The notes beneath the pieces were generated by a model, which saw nothing but the letters and a program-made list of their open reading frames with translations, was not told the origin of the DNA and ran no database searches. From NCBI GenBank assembly GCA_024449915.1, contig JAMZAV010000166.1, positions 806,001-870,000 of the forward strand: 64,000 bases of DNA, read 5' to 3'. The translations under genes were made by a program, and so were the position numbers. Shown one piece after another: positions 14,501 to 29,500 of this stretch; the first letter of the stretch is position 1, and each line of letters starts with the position of its first letter. Source of the stretch: Sweltsa coloradensis (taxonomy: Eukaryota > Arthropoda > Insecta > Plecoptera > Chloroperlidae).

Positions 14501-17500
14501 GGCGTTCTCAACAACAACAAAAAGATACACATTCTTTGGTTGGTCATTTAGGTATATTAATGTTATTTTCTTACCATCTTCAAAACTGGAGGCGTGTCGT
14601 TGATATCGCCGACGGTGATAGTCAATTGGACATACGTCTTGTGTTGGGCTAAATCCTCAGCCATGACTTGCACTATGACTTGGGTCTGCATCTCGTAATC
14701 AAACGCATAGTCTTCTGCGACCGTTATTGCGCCCGACGATGGGTCAATCGTCAGCATCTGTTGCCCCGACGTCAAACTGTGACTGAAAGACAACAGGCAC
14801 AGAATTAAAAAAAACTTTCCCACCGAAAGAGGGATACAAGAGTTGTTACTACTACTTTTTTTTATCGACTTCTTAATTCAGTAACGTTGTGCCATGTATT
14901 CACACAAAATACCATAGAAAACAAGTGGAAGGGAATTCGATCGTTCCTGTTTTTATTAATTTTAACTCTGGCAACGTTGCTTTTCAGTAAAAGTTAAATT
15001 TTGTCGTCAGCAAGATGCGAAATTTGACTGCTAAATCCATAGAAGAATGTGGGCTATTTTATTGAGTATACTAAATTATTATTACCGAAATTATTAGTAG
15101 AATAATGTTATGAGTAGGTATGCATTTATTTTTAAGCAACAGAATCATAAAATGTTCCTATCTTGGTAGAGCTTGGAAATAATGTTTAAAAGTTATTTGC
15201 GCTGCCGCTGTTTGTTGAACTAGTGAGCATACATAATTATTACAAACTGTTGGGAATTTTAATATATAATAAACCATGCTTCTTAAGTTATTCTTGTCCT
15301 TTCAAGAATAAATACCCATTTTGTAATTAGGTTGTTAGATGTTTTACGATTATGAATACATCGGTTACTTTCTTAAATAGGCTTTAACCTACTAATTTTC
15401 TGTTCCATATAGATAACGTAGACAGTAGAGCAGTGTACAAATCTAAAATGGCCCTTTGAAACATCGTGTCTTAAAACTGTGCACAAATATACACTCAAAT
15501 ACGCAAAAATATAATTATCCCCTTCTTGGTAATAAGCATATTTTGACCGAACCACTTGCCCAAATTACACAAAAAAAAGCGGATGTACAGAAAAGGTTGT
15601 AAAAAATATAATAATAAAAAAAATATAATACAATAAAGGCTAATTTTTTTGGATCAATATGCTCCAAGGTCACGGGGCACAAAGATCGTCTCCGTGTCAT
15701 TTCTATGGGAGATTTTTGCCGATGACACCTAGTAAGAAAATTACCAAGTTATACAATTTTTTTACGGATAATGGTGGACCCAATATTTTTTCTGTTAATC
15801 TTTAAATTCATATAACTAGTTAGTCTGAATGAATAAATATTTTTTTAGTTTGGCGGGTGAATACCTCTAAAAATAGTAACTTTACAAAGATCCTTTTTTG
15901 GAGTATTAGCCAAAGCCTGATATGCGGTGGGTGGAATCGTGCCCAACGAGTTGCGTCGGTCGGTGTTTTCCTAAAATACAGTCCTCGACATCTGCTCGGC
16001 AGTCCGAGTTAGTGGAGGAACCTATATGAGTATGACTGTCAAAGTTACATACACCATCCTTTCGGATGGGACGTTAAGCCATTGGTCCCCTTTTCGAAAG
16101 GATTAGGCTACGTGCCGGTACCGGGTTTCCTCTCCTCCCTTGTGTTCACACTTCATTCTCATCTATCACCACTCATCGTCTCGAATAGCCAAAGTGCATT
16201 AATATGAGACGTTAAGCAAATCAATCAATCAATCAATCAACTAAAATACAGGTCTATGGTTGGCCATTGTTCACTCGTCGATGACGTCGGCTCCTAATGG
16301 GTTGGTTTGGTTCACCTCAATTGCCTTAGACCCGCCTCTAAGAATGTTCTCTCTCTGTCTCTCTTACATGACGTTGTCCTCGTCCTCCTTGTCCTTGTCC
16401 GTGGCCAGGATCGTAATGACGTGATCTCCCTTCTTGGCGTTCTCCAGGACCTCCACAGTGTACGCGACCTCTTGGAACAAGGGGAACTCGTCGTTTACGT
16501 CCTCGAGCATCACGGTCACATTTCGTGTTCCAATGTGGGATTTATCCGCCACCTCAGTAGCAATAATCTGGGGGCGAAGTGAACACAGTAGTCAGGGGTG
16601 TCACCATTTTAAATTGTTTAAATTCGTGGAATTTTGTTCAATTAATCAAAACATGGATTTTTCATGACAAAAAGGGTAAAATAATATGGGAAGAACAGAT
16701 AAGCCGATTTGGAAATTTTTCGTAATGCTCCAATTTAATTTCATTGTCATTAGTCATTACTCATTACTTTTTACATTCAGGACACGTGCTATTCTTTAAA
16801 AAATTTTCAGTCTGACAGTCTGTGCATGTTCACTGTGTATTCATGTCGTAAATACAAGGAATGCTTTGTCAACAATGCTTCCGAGTCCTTATAGTCCATC
16901 CATCTATAGGCAGTAAACCATTGTATTTATAAGCTATTAACTTTCAAATGAATTCATGCATTGAGGATTTCATTGAACTTAAATTGTGACAAAATCCAAG
17001 CATATTCGCATATATCACAAAACAGAAATAAATACGTCAATATTTGCATGGCTGTTCAAATGTTGTCACGATCGTTTATAATTGTAGCAACATGCGTACG
17101 TTGTTTTGATCAAACAAGCTAAAGTGTGTGTATATTGGTGTATAGGCCTTTATGTAGTGGTAATGACTCAATTCTTGCGAGATTTGAATTTACGACATGA
17201 AACGGTTTCCTGAAGTCTTATCGATATCGCATAGTTTGTTGATGGACATTTTCACGTGCATTTATTTTTTGATGAGCGTAGCGAGCAAGCGAAGATTCCA
17301 TTCTACTCACTGAAAAAAAAATTTCGAATGTTTTTTTTTTCTTCTCTTTTTTTCTTTGTTTTCCTTGTATTTTGTCTGTTTGTCCAAAACGATTCGGCTA
17401 AACCGATACTCCGATTGCGATGAAATTTTATGGAGACCTTCGAAATCTCTAAACTTAGAACTGCCACGTTATTGAGCGCAATCGGAATTTTTTTCTCATG

Positions 17501-20500
17501 AAAATCGCAATTTACGATATTTTTCAATTTAAACATTCTTCGAGTATTATAACACCTACATGCTTTATCCGATTTATGATTTTTGCACAGAACCTTTATT
17601 TTATGAATTAAGATATTCTGTGAAATTTGAGCGCAATTGAAAAAATATTTATCATAAAAATCGATATTTACGGGTTTTTTCTTTTAAACAATTCTTTGAC
17701 TTATAAACCTACATGCTTTATCCGATTGAATTAATATATTCGTGTTAAATTTGGTAGGCAATCGAGAAAGTTTCTTATAAAAATCAATTTTAAGATTTTT
17801 TTTACAATTACGATTAATTAAAAACAAATTTTAAAAATAATAAGTTTTTTATTTAATTTAATTTAATTTAAAAAAAATTTAAAACTTAATAATGATTTAT
17901 TCCACAGAACAACACGAAAATTCGCATGAACATGGCAGTTCAGCCCAATTACGCTACATCCAACAAACGGCGGGACTTAAGCGTTTTCCTAGTTTATTTA
18001 TACAACGACGCCTATTCAGTTATAAACCACAATCATCAATCAAGACAACTATTAATCAAACTTTGAAATAATAATATTACAACTACAAACATCATTCAAT
18101 ACAACAATGGTAACAATAGAAATAGATTTACATGAATCAAATAGAATAAATAAAAATAAATAAATAAAAGGAAGTGAAAAGTAAATTGTGTGAGCCCCCA
18201 ACTCACAGAGGAACCGTGTTTTCCCCACCTGCAGCGTAATCTCGCGCATATCGGGGTCCTCAAAGTCCAGGGCAGTCGCGTTAGTCACGGAGATGACGAC
18301 TGAAGTGTTCTGGTAGCCGTTGGAGGGAATTATCATGAAGTGCTCGTGCCGCCTCAATCCTGATGGGTCATCGAGTTTGATCGAGAACTGTCCGCTTTGG
18401 CCCTGTGTGCAAAACAAACAACAAAGTTTTACACACATATTACTCTGTCTCAAGATTAAAACATTCATAATATTGGGTATAACATGTGCTTGGTGCAAAG
18501 GAATAGGAATATCATTAAAACTAGATCAAGAATTAATTGTGTTAGTGGTCTGGTTTATTAATGGGTTATTTTAATTAGCACAAGGAAGCGTTGCAAACGT
18601 AGATAATCGGGTGATTTTTGTCTGTTTAGTTGTTTATAGTTGGAATCTCCACTTATGCATTCAATCCAATACGTCGTCAGCCAATAGATTAACTTAAAAG
18701 ACCACAGTAAAAGCAATCAAACAACTATTTATCTTGAAAATCGTACTTATACAAATATATACAAAAAAATTAAAAATTTGTCTGATTTTTTCGCTCTACG
18801 GGACAAACGGCAACAAATTTCCAGGCGACCATTGAATGAGATATTAATGAATTTGGGTAGAACCGAAGAAATATTCCACATGAAAATCGTACTTTTACGT
18901 AAACAACTTTTGTCTGTTCGTTAGCTCGTCACCGCACAAGCGGCTGCTTTCTTTTAATGAAATTTTCAGGGAACCTATTCAAAATCTTAACCTTTAATCT
19001 TAGATTTGCTATGAGTTTCAGAAAAGTCAAAGAAATATTTCTCGTGTAAATCGTACTAAACGTTTTTTTTTTTTTTAAATGAAGAATGCAGTGAGAGCGA
19101 TCGCGAAGCGGTCTAGTATACTAATTAGCTATTGGAACTTGGAAGCTGACATTAGTTTTCTCAAGGTACGAAATGCGTTATGCATTGTGTAATAATGTGC
19201 TTGAAACTTTAAACTTAATTCAAAGGACAACGAATAAAAATACTCTTTCACCTCCCGTTACGTTCTTTGAATCAATGCCTCCGGTTGATCACTACGTAAT
19301 CGGTGCAAAATGTAAAGAGTAAGTAATACTTGTATGCCAAATTTCAAATGTATTTTACTAGGAAGCTTCGCAAACGCTTTTTCAGGCGCGTTGTTGGATG
19401 AGCGTAATTGTTTAAAAACGAAAGAAGCGTAAAATTACCATTTTCATAAGAAATAATTATTCAATTACGCTCAAATTTCTCACAAATATATTAATTCATA
19501 AAATTAAGGTTCTGTGAAAAATTATTACAATCGGATAAAAAATGTAGGTATTATAAGGCGAAGAATAAAAAAAAAAAAAAAATCGTAAAATTGCAATTAT
19601 CGTGAGAAATAATTTTTCGATTCCGCTCAAATTCCACACGAATATATCAATTCATAAAATTAGGGTTCTGTTAAAAAATCATTACAATCGGATAAAGCAT
19701 GTAGGTGTTATAAGCCGAAGAAATTTAAAAAAATCGAAAAAAAATCGTAAAACTGTGATTTTCATGAGAAATAATTTTTCGATTACGCTCAAATTTCACA
19801 CGAATATATTGATTCATAAAATAAAGGTTCAGTGAAAAAATCATATCAATCGGATAAAGCATGTAGGTGTTAACAGTCGAATAATTTTTTTTTTAAATCG
19901 AAAAAAATCGTAAAATTGCGATTTTAATGAGAAATAATTTTTCGATTGCGCTCAAAAACGTGGCAGTTCTAAGTTCAGAGATTTCGAAGGCCTCCATAAA
20001 ATTTCATCGCAATTGGAGTATCGGTTTAGCCGGAATCGTGTGGACAAACACACAAAAATACAAAAAAAAAACATACAGGATTTTTTTCTCCAGTGTAGTG
20101 AAATGGAATCTTCGCTTCGCTCGCTACGCTCATCCAATAAAATAAGTTTTCGATTTATTACCAGAAGATTTCTATAAATATGCCAGCATTAGTAAAGTTT
20201 TCTTCCTACCAGATCCGGATCTGTGACATTGATTTTGAGGTCGAGCTGTGCGGGCGTGCCCTCCTTGATGGTTGTGGTCAACACCCCCTCAGAAGTGATG
20301 CTCGGAACGTTGTTGTTGACGTCCTCGACGATGATGATCACAGTCGAAGAGATCCACGATGTCTCGTCATCCTCCTCGTAGGCTGTCACGTTGAACTTGA
20401 ACACTTCTGTCATCAACACATCACGGTTGATGGGTGTCACCGTGAGTAAACCACTCGCTGCATCTATAGAGAAGTGTGGCTGGTGTTCTGAAAGACAAAA

Positions 20501-23500
20501 CATGGCGGCGACGTGTGTATTTGTTATCGAACAGATTGATCGATGCTTTTTGTTTCATTGAGATCGTATACTTATTTCTATTAATTATCAATTCAATACA
20601 CGTTTTCTCTTTTGAGAATGAAATGTTCAATATCGTTTTATTGTGAAAACATAAATATTCGTTTACTTGAAATAAACACTATTTTATTTTTTGTAAAAGA
20701 AGAAACAACACTTTAGTTTGCCAACTTAACTACATGGTTTGTTGACCTACATGAGTTTGGTTCTATACATAATATAATCTTATTGATTGCCATCCACACG
20801 GAAACACAATATGGGTGACAGAACCAAAATACAAACTGAGTACAGGTAAGCTGTGACTTTTTCCCGGTATATTGGTGAGTTATTTCCTTCAAAACCTTTT
20901 TCAATTGACTTATTTTCTTTCGTTTATTAGCTTCTGTTGCAACCTTTCGCTTTCTGGCCTAGGCTCAGAAGGGAGCGCATCAAAATTTCAAAAACGCCTA
21001 ACAATATGTATGGATGTGTAGGATATGTATATGTATGTGTGGATGAATATGTAGGTGGATACAAGCTTAGTGATTCGTGGAGCCCTGCCATAAATTTTGT
21101 AAAACACCACTCAGTGGAGAAACGGCAGTCAAATAACGAACCACCACCGGATAAACAACAACATCAACATCATCATCACAACTACAAGGAGAGCAGTCCA
21201 CCGGTATCCTAGCAGTTCAAAGAAGAAGTGCAATGTTGCAACAGAGGCAGAAACGGCATTATGGCCCGGATTTATAGTCGGCCCCTATCGCAAGGGGTCC
21301 CATAGTTGCTAAGGACTTTAATTTATGCATGTAAGTTGTTAATAAAAAATCAAGGCCTTAACCACGGGGTCCCTTGGGCTAGAGGCCGACTGTGAGTATC
21401 TACAATCTACATGATGTTAACAATTACAACAAATAGCAATTTAGTTAGGGTTTATTCTGTAGTACCGGTAGCTTACATTATTGGTAGAGCCACCAGAAAA
21501 TGCCATCCACAATGACGACTCGACGTTGGGAAATTAAGAAATAATTTTTTTTGTGGCAAACGTCCGGTGTGAAACCGTTTAATAATCGTGCATTCTACTA
21601 ACATGATACGCCCCATAATTGATATTTGTGTGATATATTTATTGGGCACTAACAACAGGTGTTAACCCACAAGTGTTAGGCAACTAAAACTAAACAATAA
21701 AGAATACAATTTAAAACCATATAAAATACGTTATACCAATCATTAAATTAAATACATGAACAATAATTACTATAAAATTAAATTTGTATAACAAATACAA
21801 CAAGAAAAATTTTAATAAGAAAACTATAAAATATATAAAACGGTTGAAAGCCCAAGATGAATGAAGAAAAACCTAAGGTTATAAAATACAAAACTGGTGA
21901 AAAGGTGATAAGGTGACAAGAGTGTTAAATTAGTCATGTTGGTAACCTGGCATAAACAGCTGCTTTAAATGAATGAAGTTTAATGTGGTTGATGTCAATT
22001 GATGGTTGATCTAGGTGCCCGTTAGGGCGCCGCAGCCAAGCCGCGGTGCGCTACACACTCAAGCACCTTATACACCATTGGGGTGATTTCGAGGTGTTAC
22101 CCAGCCGTCATGTAACGTTGATGTGAACTTGAAAACTATCACAATCGAGGGGATTTAGGTACCTGACAACACATGCCAAATTTTATTGGGGTACGATTAT
22201 TCCTTCTTGGTGAAAAAATGGCTTGAAACATGCTCAAAATCACTTTAAAGGATGTTAGCTACTGCCTACTACTCATACTACTGCCTACTACTGCTCACAT
22301 CTAATACGTCGGCCCCGCGATTCTGACCAGACGGGTGGGACTACAATGTTCATATTTTACATGGACATTAAGGTTATAGAATGATAGTCTCTTTTGAAAA
22401 AAAAAGTTGAAAAAGTTTGTTGGAAGGCTTCCAAATAAAGGTTTTAAAATAAGCCTTAAACACTTGGCATACAATCAACAAGTAACCATAGTTACTTGAC
22501 ACTTGTTGACGGTATAAGCAGAGTTAGGCGGGAAAGTGCGATACGTAAACAAATAGCGGACATTTAAAATTTTTCTTCTTTGTGTGGAACGAGAAAAGGT
22601 GTCATTATACTCTCATAAAACAAATCAGAAACCGTCCCTGGCCTAGGCCCAGATGTGGAAAATTATTTATAATGCAAAAGTGTAGGTCTAAAGTTCCATT
22701 TGGTTATAGGACTAGTAAAATTCATACTTACATTACATGTTTGACAAGCCTAGCCAACCCTATGCCAGCACAACATTATGAACTTGCTCATCTGTTTGTT
22801 TACATAATTGCAACAATCAAATCATTTCATACAACTTGTCTTTCGATTGGCCGGCGTTTATGAAGGCACTGCCATCTAGAATAAATATAGAACTTTTTCG
22901 AGCTCTTTGCTATACGCAAATCTTTTTAAAGTGTTTGGATTTCGTGATACTCTTTCAACCATGCTTTCAACTCACAACCCATGACGTTTTCCACGATACC
23001 GTTCAAGAATACCAATTCCTTCGAAAACGAAAACGACTTCGTTTTCAAATTGCGTTTTCAACTCATCTCCCACGAACTCAAGAATTGGGGTCCAGTCCTT
23101 ATACCGTCGTTATACCATGGTTATACCACCTATACCCAGGATGTACATGAATCCGGGTCTAGATATTTTACATCCTATATTGTTTACTGCTAAAACCATT
23201 GAATTTAAATCAACTTTGATAAAAATATTATATTTTAGCAAATAATTTTGTAATGGAACTTGAAAAAGTAATGAGATCACACACATAACAAAAACTTGTA
23301 GAAATACAGCCAAACCTTACACACTCAAAAGAAATGAGATCTAAAAAAGGGCCAAGCTCATCTACCCTTCCACATAAACGTACAGTGTCCCATAACAGCA
23401 TCCTCGAAAAGCTTGGCAAAATAGAATTTGCATGTTATTACGTTTAAATTAATTAGAAAAAAAGAACTTGGATAAACTATTACGTTTAAATTAATAATCG

Positions 23501-26500
23501 CAAATTCTACTTTGCAAAGCTTTTCGAGGATGCTGTTATGGGACACTGTACGTTTATGTGGAAGGGTAGATGAGCTTGGCCCTTTTTTAGATCTCATTTC
23601 TTTTGAGTGTGTAAGGTTTGGCTGTATTTCTACAAGTTTTTTTTATGTGTGATAAAAATGTACAAGAAACACTCGCCGAGTGAGAGTATGCAGCACCTCA
23701 AATTCCCCCATTCACAAAATAAGCACGATGAGGCAATTATGTGCATAATAAACTTCATTTTCTATTATCACGTGAATACAATTTTGGAGAAAATTTGCTA
23801 TTAAGCCATAGAATGTTGCTTACCCCGAATGGACTAATAGTGGTACGGTAGTAAAAGGCTAAACTGCAACTAATCATACATCATTCATTACAGACATATA
23901 CAATTATGATATTATGAAATAGTGTTGAATTTATTTGGTAACTATATTCAGAGGCAGGTTTTTATTGTAATAACGAAACTTTTACACAGCTAAAAACCGA
24001 AAATATAAATACACCAATTATTATTTACCGCGTTTGGGCAAAATAAAAATGTCATTATGTTTCACCATCGCCACAAAAAGCTTTCAAGTATAGATTTAAG
24101 ATAACAAAAACTTGTAGAAATACAGCCAACCTTACAAACTCAAAAGTTAGGGATCTAAAAAAGGGCCAAGCTCATCTACCCTTCCAGATTTGCGCATTCT
24201 TAATCCATAAACGTACAGTGTCCCGTGCACCCTTGAAAAGCTTGGCAAAATAGAATTTGCAATGTTAAAATAAACCTTATAGTTCATCCAAGTTCTTTTT
24301 TCTAATTAATTTAAACGTAATAACATGCAAATTTTATTTTGCCAAGCTTTTCGAGGATGCTGTTATGGGACACTGTACGTTTATGAATTAAGAATGCGCA
24401 AATGTGGAAGGGTAGATGAGCTTGGCCCTTTTTTTAGATCTCTTTCCTTTTGAGTGTGTAAGGTTTGGCTGTATTTCTACAAGTTTTTGTTATCTGTGTG
24501 ATCTCATTACTTTTTCAAGTTCCATTGTAAAATTATTTGTTAAAATATTATAATTTTATCAAAGTTGATTTAATTTCTATGGTATTAGCAATAACAAAAG
24601 GATGTAAAAAATCTAGAACCCGGATTCATGTACATCCTGGGTATAGGTGGTATAAAACCATGGTATAACGACGGTAGGACTGGACCCCAATTCTTGAGTT
24701 TGTGGGAGATGAGTTTGAAAACGCAATTAGAAAACGAAGTCGTTTTCGTTTTCGAAGGAATTGGTATTCTTGAACGGTATCGTGGAAAACGTCATGGGCT
24801 GTTATTTACGTGGGGTGAGGTTCACGAAATCCAGACAAGAGCTCGAAAACGTTCTATATTTATTCTAGATGGCAGTGCCTTCATAAACGCGGGCCAATCG
24901 AAAAACGATTGCATGAAATGATTTGATTGTTGCAATTATGTAAACAAACAGATGATCACGCTCATATTCGACACCTTGCTTCGACATTGTGTGTAGTAGC
25001 AAGCTGACTTTGATCATGGCTCAACATGGCTAAAAAGAAAAGAATATGTGTATTATTTCGGAACATTTTTGTATAGCCTTGGTGGACAATCATACTATTG
25101 TTTATCTGCATTAGGCTTTTAGTAATCAAAACTAGTTATTTGTGCGGGAAGTGTGTCAGAACTATGTTGTGCTGGCCTAGGGTTGGCTAGGCTTGTCAAA
25201 CATGTAATGTAAGTAGGTATTAATTTTATCTAGTCCTATAGCCTAATGGAACTTTAGACCTACACTGTTGTATTAATAATAATTTTCTACATCTGGGCCT
25301 AGGTCAGGGACGGTTTCTGATTTGTTTTATGAGAGTATAATGACAACTTTTCTCATTTCACACATAGAAGCAAAATTTAAAATGTCCTCCATTTGTTTAC
25401 GTATCGCACTTTCCCGCCTAACTCTGCTTATACCGTCAAAAAGTGTCAAGTAACTATGGTTACTTGTTGATTGTATGCCTAGTGTTTAAGGCTTATTTAA
25501 AACCTTTATTTGGAAGCCTTTCCAGCAAACTTTTTCAACTTTTTTTTTCAAAAGAGACTATATTACTATAACCTTAATGTCCATGTAAAATATGAACATT
25601 GTAGCCCCACCCGTCTGGTCAGAATCGCGGGCCGATTGAAACTGACGAATTAGATGTTAGCAGTAGCTAACATCCTTAAAGTGATTTTGAGCATGTTTCA
25701 AGCCATTTTTTCACCAAGAAGGAATGGTCGTACCCCAATAAAATTTGGCATGTGTTGTCAGGTACCTAAATCCCCTCGATTGTGATAGTTTTCAAGTTCA
25801 CATCACGTTACATGACGGCTGGGTAACACCTCGAAATCACCCCAACTCTGCTTGGTGTATAAGGTGCTTGAGTGTGTAGCGCACGCGGCTTGGCTGCGGC
25901 GCCCTAACGGGCACCTATATATATTTTTCTCCGTCAATTCACAGTTTTTGGGCATAACAAAAAGAAAAGTTGCCTTTAATTTACCTGCCTCTGCCTATAT
26001 TGTATGTTTAATACAAATATTGTGTTCAACTGCTTTTATTATAACATATTTATAAATATCATTAACTATAATTATATAAGTTACTAGTATTATTTTAATT
26101 ACGGTTGATGTAAAATAATTGCAGCAGTCATAATCAATCGAATATCTAGGTCGGGTTGATTTTTTAATATCTGGATTTTATATTATTCAATCGTGTTTTA
26201 TAAATAAATACTAGCATGGTGTGTCCCCTTAGCGTTTTAATGTAATGTTGCTGTTGGGTACCATGCCGTTATTTGCATTGTTATCATGTCAGTCGTGTAA
26301 AGATAGTACAAGTTTACAGTGGTTTACATAAGTTTACTAGGAATGCAACATCTCTAGTATAGCCACTTACCTATAGGCATGTCAAGGAAGTCTAGCTTGT
26401 ACAAAATTGTTGCGTCTATGCTGATATCTCCATCAGCAGCCAGGACTTGGATTTCCTAGTAAGAAACAATAGTGTTAATGCTACGCTATAAGAAAGTAAA

Positions 26501-29500
26501 ATCATATTGGGGAACGAAGCTCTCCTATGCTCATAACTTCTTAATTTCAATGCCCCATCTACTTTAATCCAGATAACATGCTTAAGATGGCAACCATTAA
26601 TCAGGTGCAAGAGGATAAAAATAATATGCACTCAAGATTGATTGATTGATTGATTAAGGTCTTTATTGTAAGGCGGGATTAAGGCTAGTGAAGCCTTATC
26701 TTCCATCCAACCTAATACTACTAATAATAATGCAAATGATAATAAAGGCCTAATGAAAATTATACATAATTAGAACACAGAAGTAATTGGCCTGATGAAA
26801 ATTACACATAATTAATTGAAAACATAAACATTTGAAATTGTGTATTATACTAGTGGTAAATATTTACAATAGTCAAGTATGACTATTGATTGACATTCTC
26901 ACACTTACTTTATCTTCCAGTTCCTTGACATTCTCGGTTGCAAATATTGTCTTCCAGACAGGCAACATATCAGGCATGTCTTTGACCTGGACCACGACAG
27001 AAGTTGGGCTCTCGTTTTGGTTGTTGTTGGTATCCTAGAAGGTATGACGAAAAGTGTTTTACAAGGTTTCCCTTAGTTGTTAACTGAGACGTCTTCAAAA
27101 ACCGTAACACACTAAAAATCTAGTTTAACATCGGACAAAGCTGATGTGTAGGCTATACTGTAACCTTGAAGCCGACTAGGGCCAAAGCTTAGGCCGTCAT
27201 GGGCCTGACTATAATGTAACCTATTTCATATGGAGCGGTCAGGTTGGATATGCTTAACCTCCTTACAACGACTTCTCAATACGGCAAATCTCTTCACAGA
27301 TTATAGTAATCGTGTTGCTTATTTAGTTTTACAGTAAGAAAACCAACTAAATTAGTCCGATTTCACTTCTCAACATCTGGCCGGTAAGCATCCTCTACCC
27401 ACGCAAAGCGTATTTAGAGATCAGCGAGCCATCGCTACACAAAAGTTTATTTTCGCTTTTAGAGATGTGTAAAATAAACCAACTCATTGCAATATTTACA
27501 ATGTAATATTTGTGTACTGTGTCAAATTCCGCAAAGAGATGTCAGTGCGTTGGGTGTAACCTTACTAATCACCACCACCATGTAATTGTTGAAACTTATG
27601 GCAGACATAATATGGGTCGAGTGGAGCGGGGGGCGCAAGGAGATCTAGGGGACCATGAATGCATTGCCGGTAATGCACAAGTTTTATATACTTACTATGG
27701 CTTTGATGGATAAAATATGCAAGGAAAAGCTTTCAAAGTTCAATCCCGGTTTCTTAACCCTCAATACAGCTCGGGCGTTATTCCTGTCGGTTGACTCAAC
27801 AAAAACGATTTCAAATAGGTTTCCTCCGTCAACCTGAAATATCAAAGAAGATAATAACCATATTATACGGATTTATTACAGGCAGTTAGATTAATAAATG
27901 AAATACACTTCATCAAATAAAATTGAATATCTACACTGAGAGTATTTTCACTATAAAATAAAATTAGTTTGAGATATTCTTACCGAATCCGTTACCTCGT
28001 ACGTGATTTCTTTCAACGAGTCATCTGTATCAGCATCAAATACTTTGAAATGGCAATTCTCGGAATCAGTATCAAAGGCGTTCTCCTGTAAAAGTGCAGT
28101 CATGAACTTTAAATTAGTGCATTTTTTTATAATACCCGTTCTAAACATTCGTAAATATGACACATTCGCGTCAATTCTGCTTATAATCAATCACGCTATG
28201 CTAAACATATAATGTTAACAGGATTATAACCACCCGTAGGAAACTGATTGTTGGAAATTACAATCTTGCGGGGTGAAGGACGGGGGAGGGAAAGGCCGTG
28301 AACATTTTTATCCCCACTTCGATTTTTCGGCATACAAATATGGCACTAGCCGCCAGCCGCGAGAGGGGTAATGCACAGATAGACAGCTCGACGTGATTAA
28401 TTAATGTCCGACTCGCTACAACGACGAATATTCAGCCAAGGTCAACCTCATTGCCACAAACCTGCATAGATGCAAAGATGGATATTCTAGCAAGTGTTCT
28501 ATCCTCATCCTTTTGTTGTTTTCTTATTTTTATTGTTTTAAATTGAAATGAATAATATACTAATTTGATATCATATTTAATTTGATATTGAACACGGTAA
28601 TTAGTAAGTTATCCAAATTTGTGTCACTCCAGAATGAACGAAATGCATAATTTATTTGGGCTATCTTGAGCTCGTAGGATGAAAAAGCTCCACATGAATG
28701 ACGTAGGAATTTGATAGTAAATTTCCGGTTAGATAACTAAATGAAACTAAAATGCAATTGTTATTTATACAAAAAAATACGCATTAATTGGTATTGTGCA
28801 ATAAGTAGGTCTGCTCAGCATAATAAAATAATATAATTTTCTGCGAATTACCCACGGCAGGTCTTACAAAAGTTGGTCCCCAACCCGGGAAAAGGTTTTC
28901 GATCAAACACAAAAGCTAGATGTCCTAGCAAGGTAGTATTAATGTAGAAGTTAAAAATAAAACCACGTTTGCACAAAATACATTTTCACAACAGGGGGAT
29001 CTCAGAATAAATTATAAAATCGGTTTTTTTGCTAGAAGTTTTATGCAGGACAGATTGTCAAAAATTATATTGTCGCAAGTCGCCGCAAAAATTCCGAACG
29101 ACATTGTACGTACAGAAGCCCCCAGAGCGCCGACAGGATCTTTGTCCCAACCACTTTGCGCGAAGGGCAGGCAAGCTGGAGTAAATTTTAAAACTTAGGT
29201 TTTATTTTGTTAATTATAAACACCCCGTTAATGGGAAAATGATAAGAGCGCGGTCGAGACGTTCCCCCCCGTTCGAAACTCAAGGAAATTAATTGATTAA
29301 AATAATAAATATTATAAAATAATAAAAAAATATAAAATTTAAATGTTATCGTATTCAATATAAGTAAAATTTAAATTCTTTGAGAAAAAGCACGAAACTC
29401 AAATGTGTTTTGTGGGGCTCGTTGGTTTGTTGTTAGAACCCTCTGTTCCAATACAAAAGGTCCATGGTTTCGTTCCCCGTTAAGTCAGGGGGTTTTAACT

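Larger units (their letters stand above)
22014..25915. mobile_element. 3.9-kb foldback element with nested palindromes
   Basis: The two halves are inverted copies from edge to edge. The ends read GGTGCCCGTTAGGGCGCC and its complement, flanked by TA on both sides. Left arm 22014-23640 pairs with right arm 24095-25915, with scattered substitutions and indels. The right arm has about 210 bp (24952-25165) absent from the left. A central spacer (23641-24094) separates them. No transposase-like frame is visible in any frame. It lies in the cadherin intron between exons 6 and 7. Confidence 0.85.

Noticed and set aside
20937..21212. Open frame with a histidine-rich stretch
   Set aside because: The histidines come from a CATCAT-type simple repeat. 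There is no homology signal or splice support.
23283..24495. CRISPR-like array from repeated units
   Set aside because: The units are long inverted palindromes, not short direct repeats with unique spacers, and the genome is animal.
24628..24921. 97-codon frame in the foldback element
   Set aside because: The same DNA exists inverted in the left arm with shifted frames, so it is not conserved as protein.
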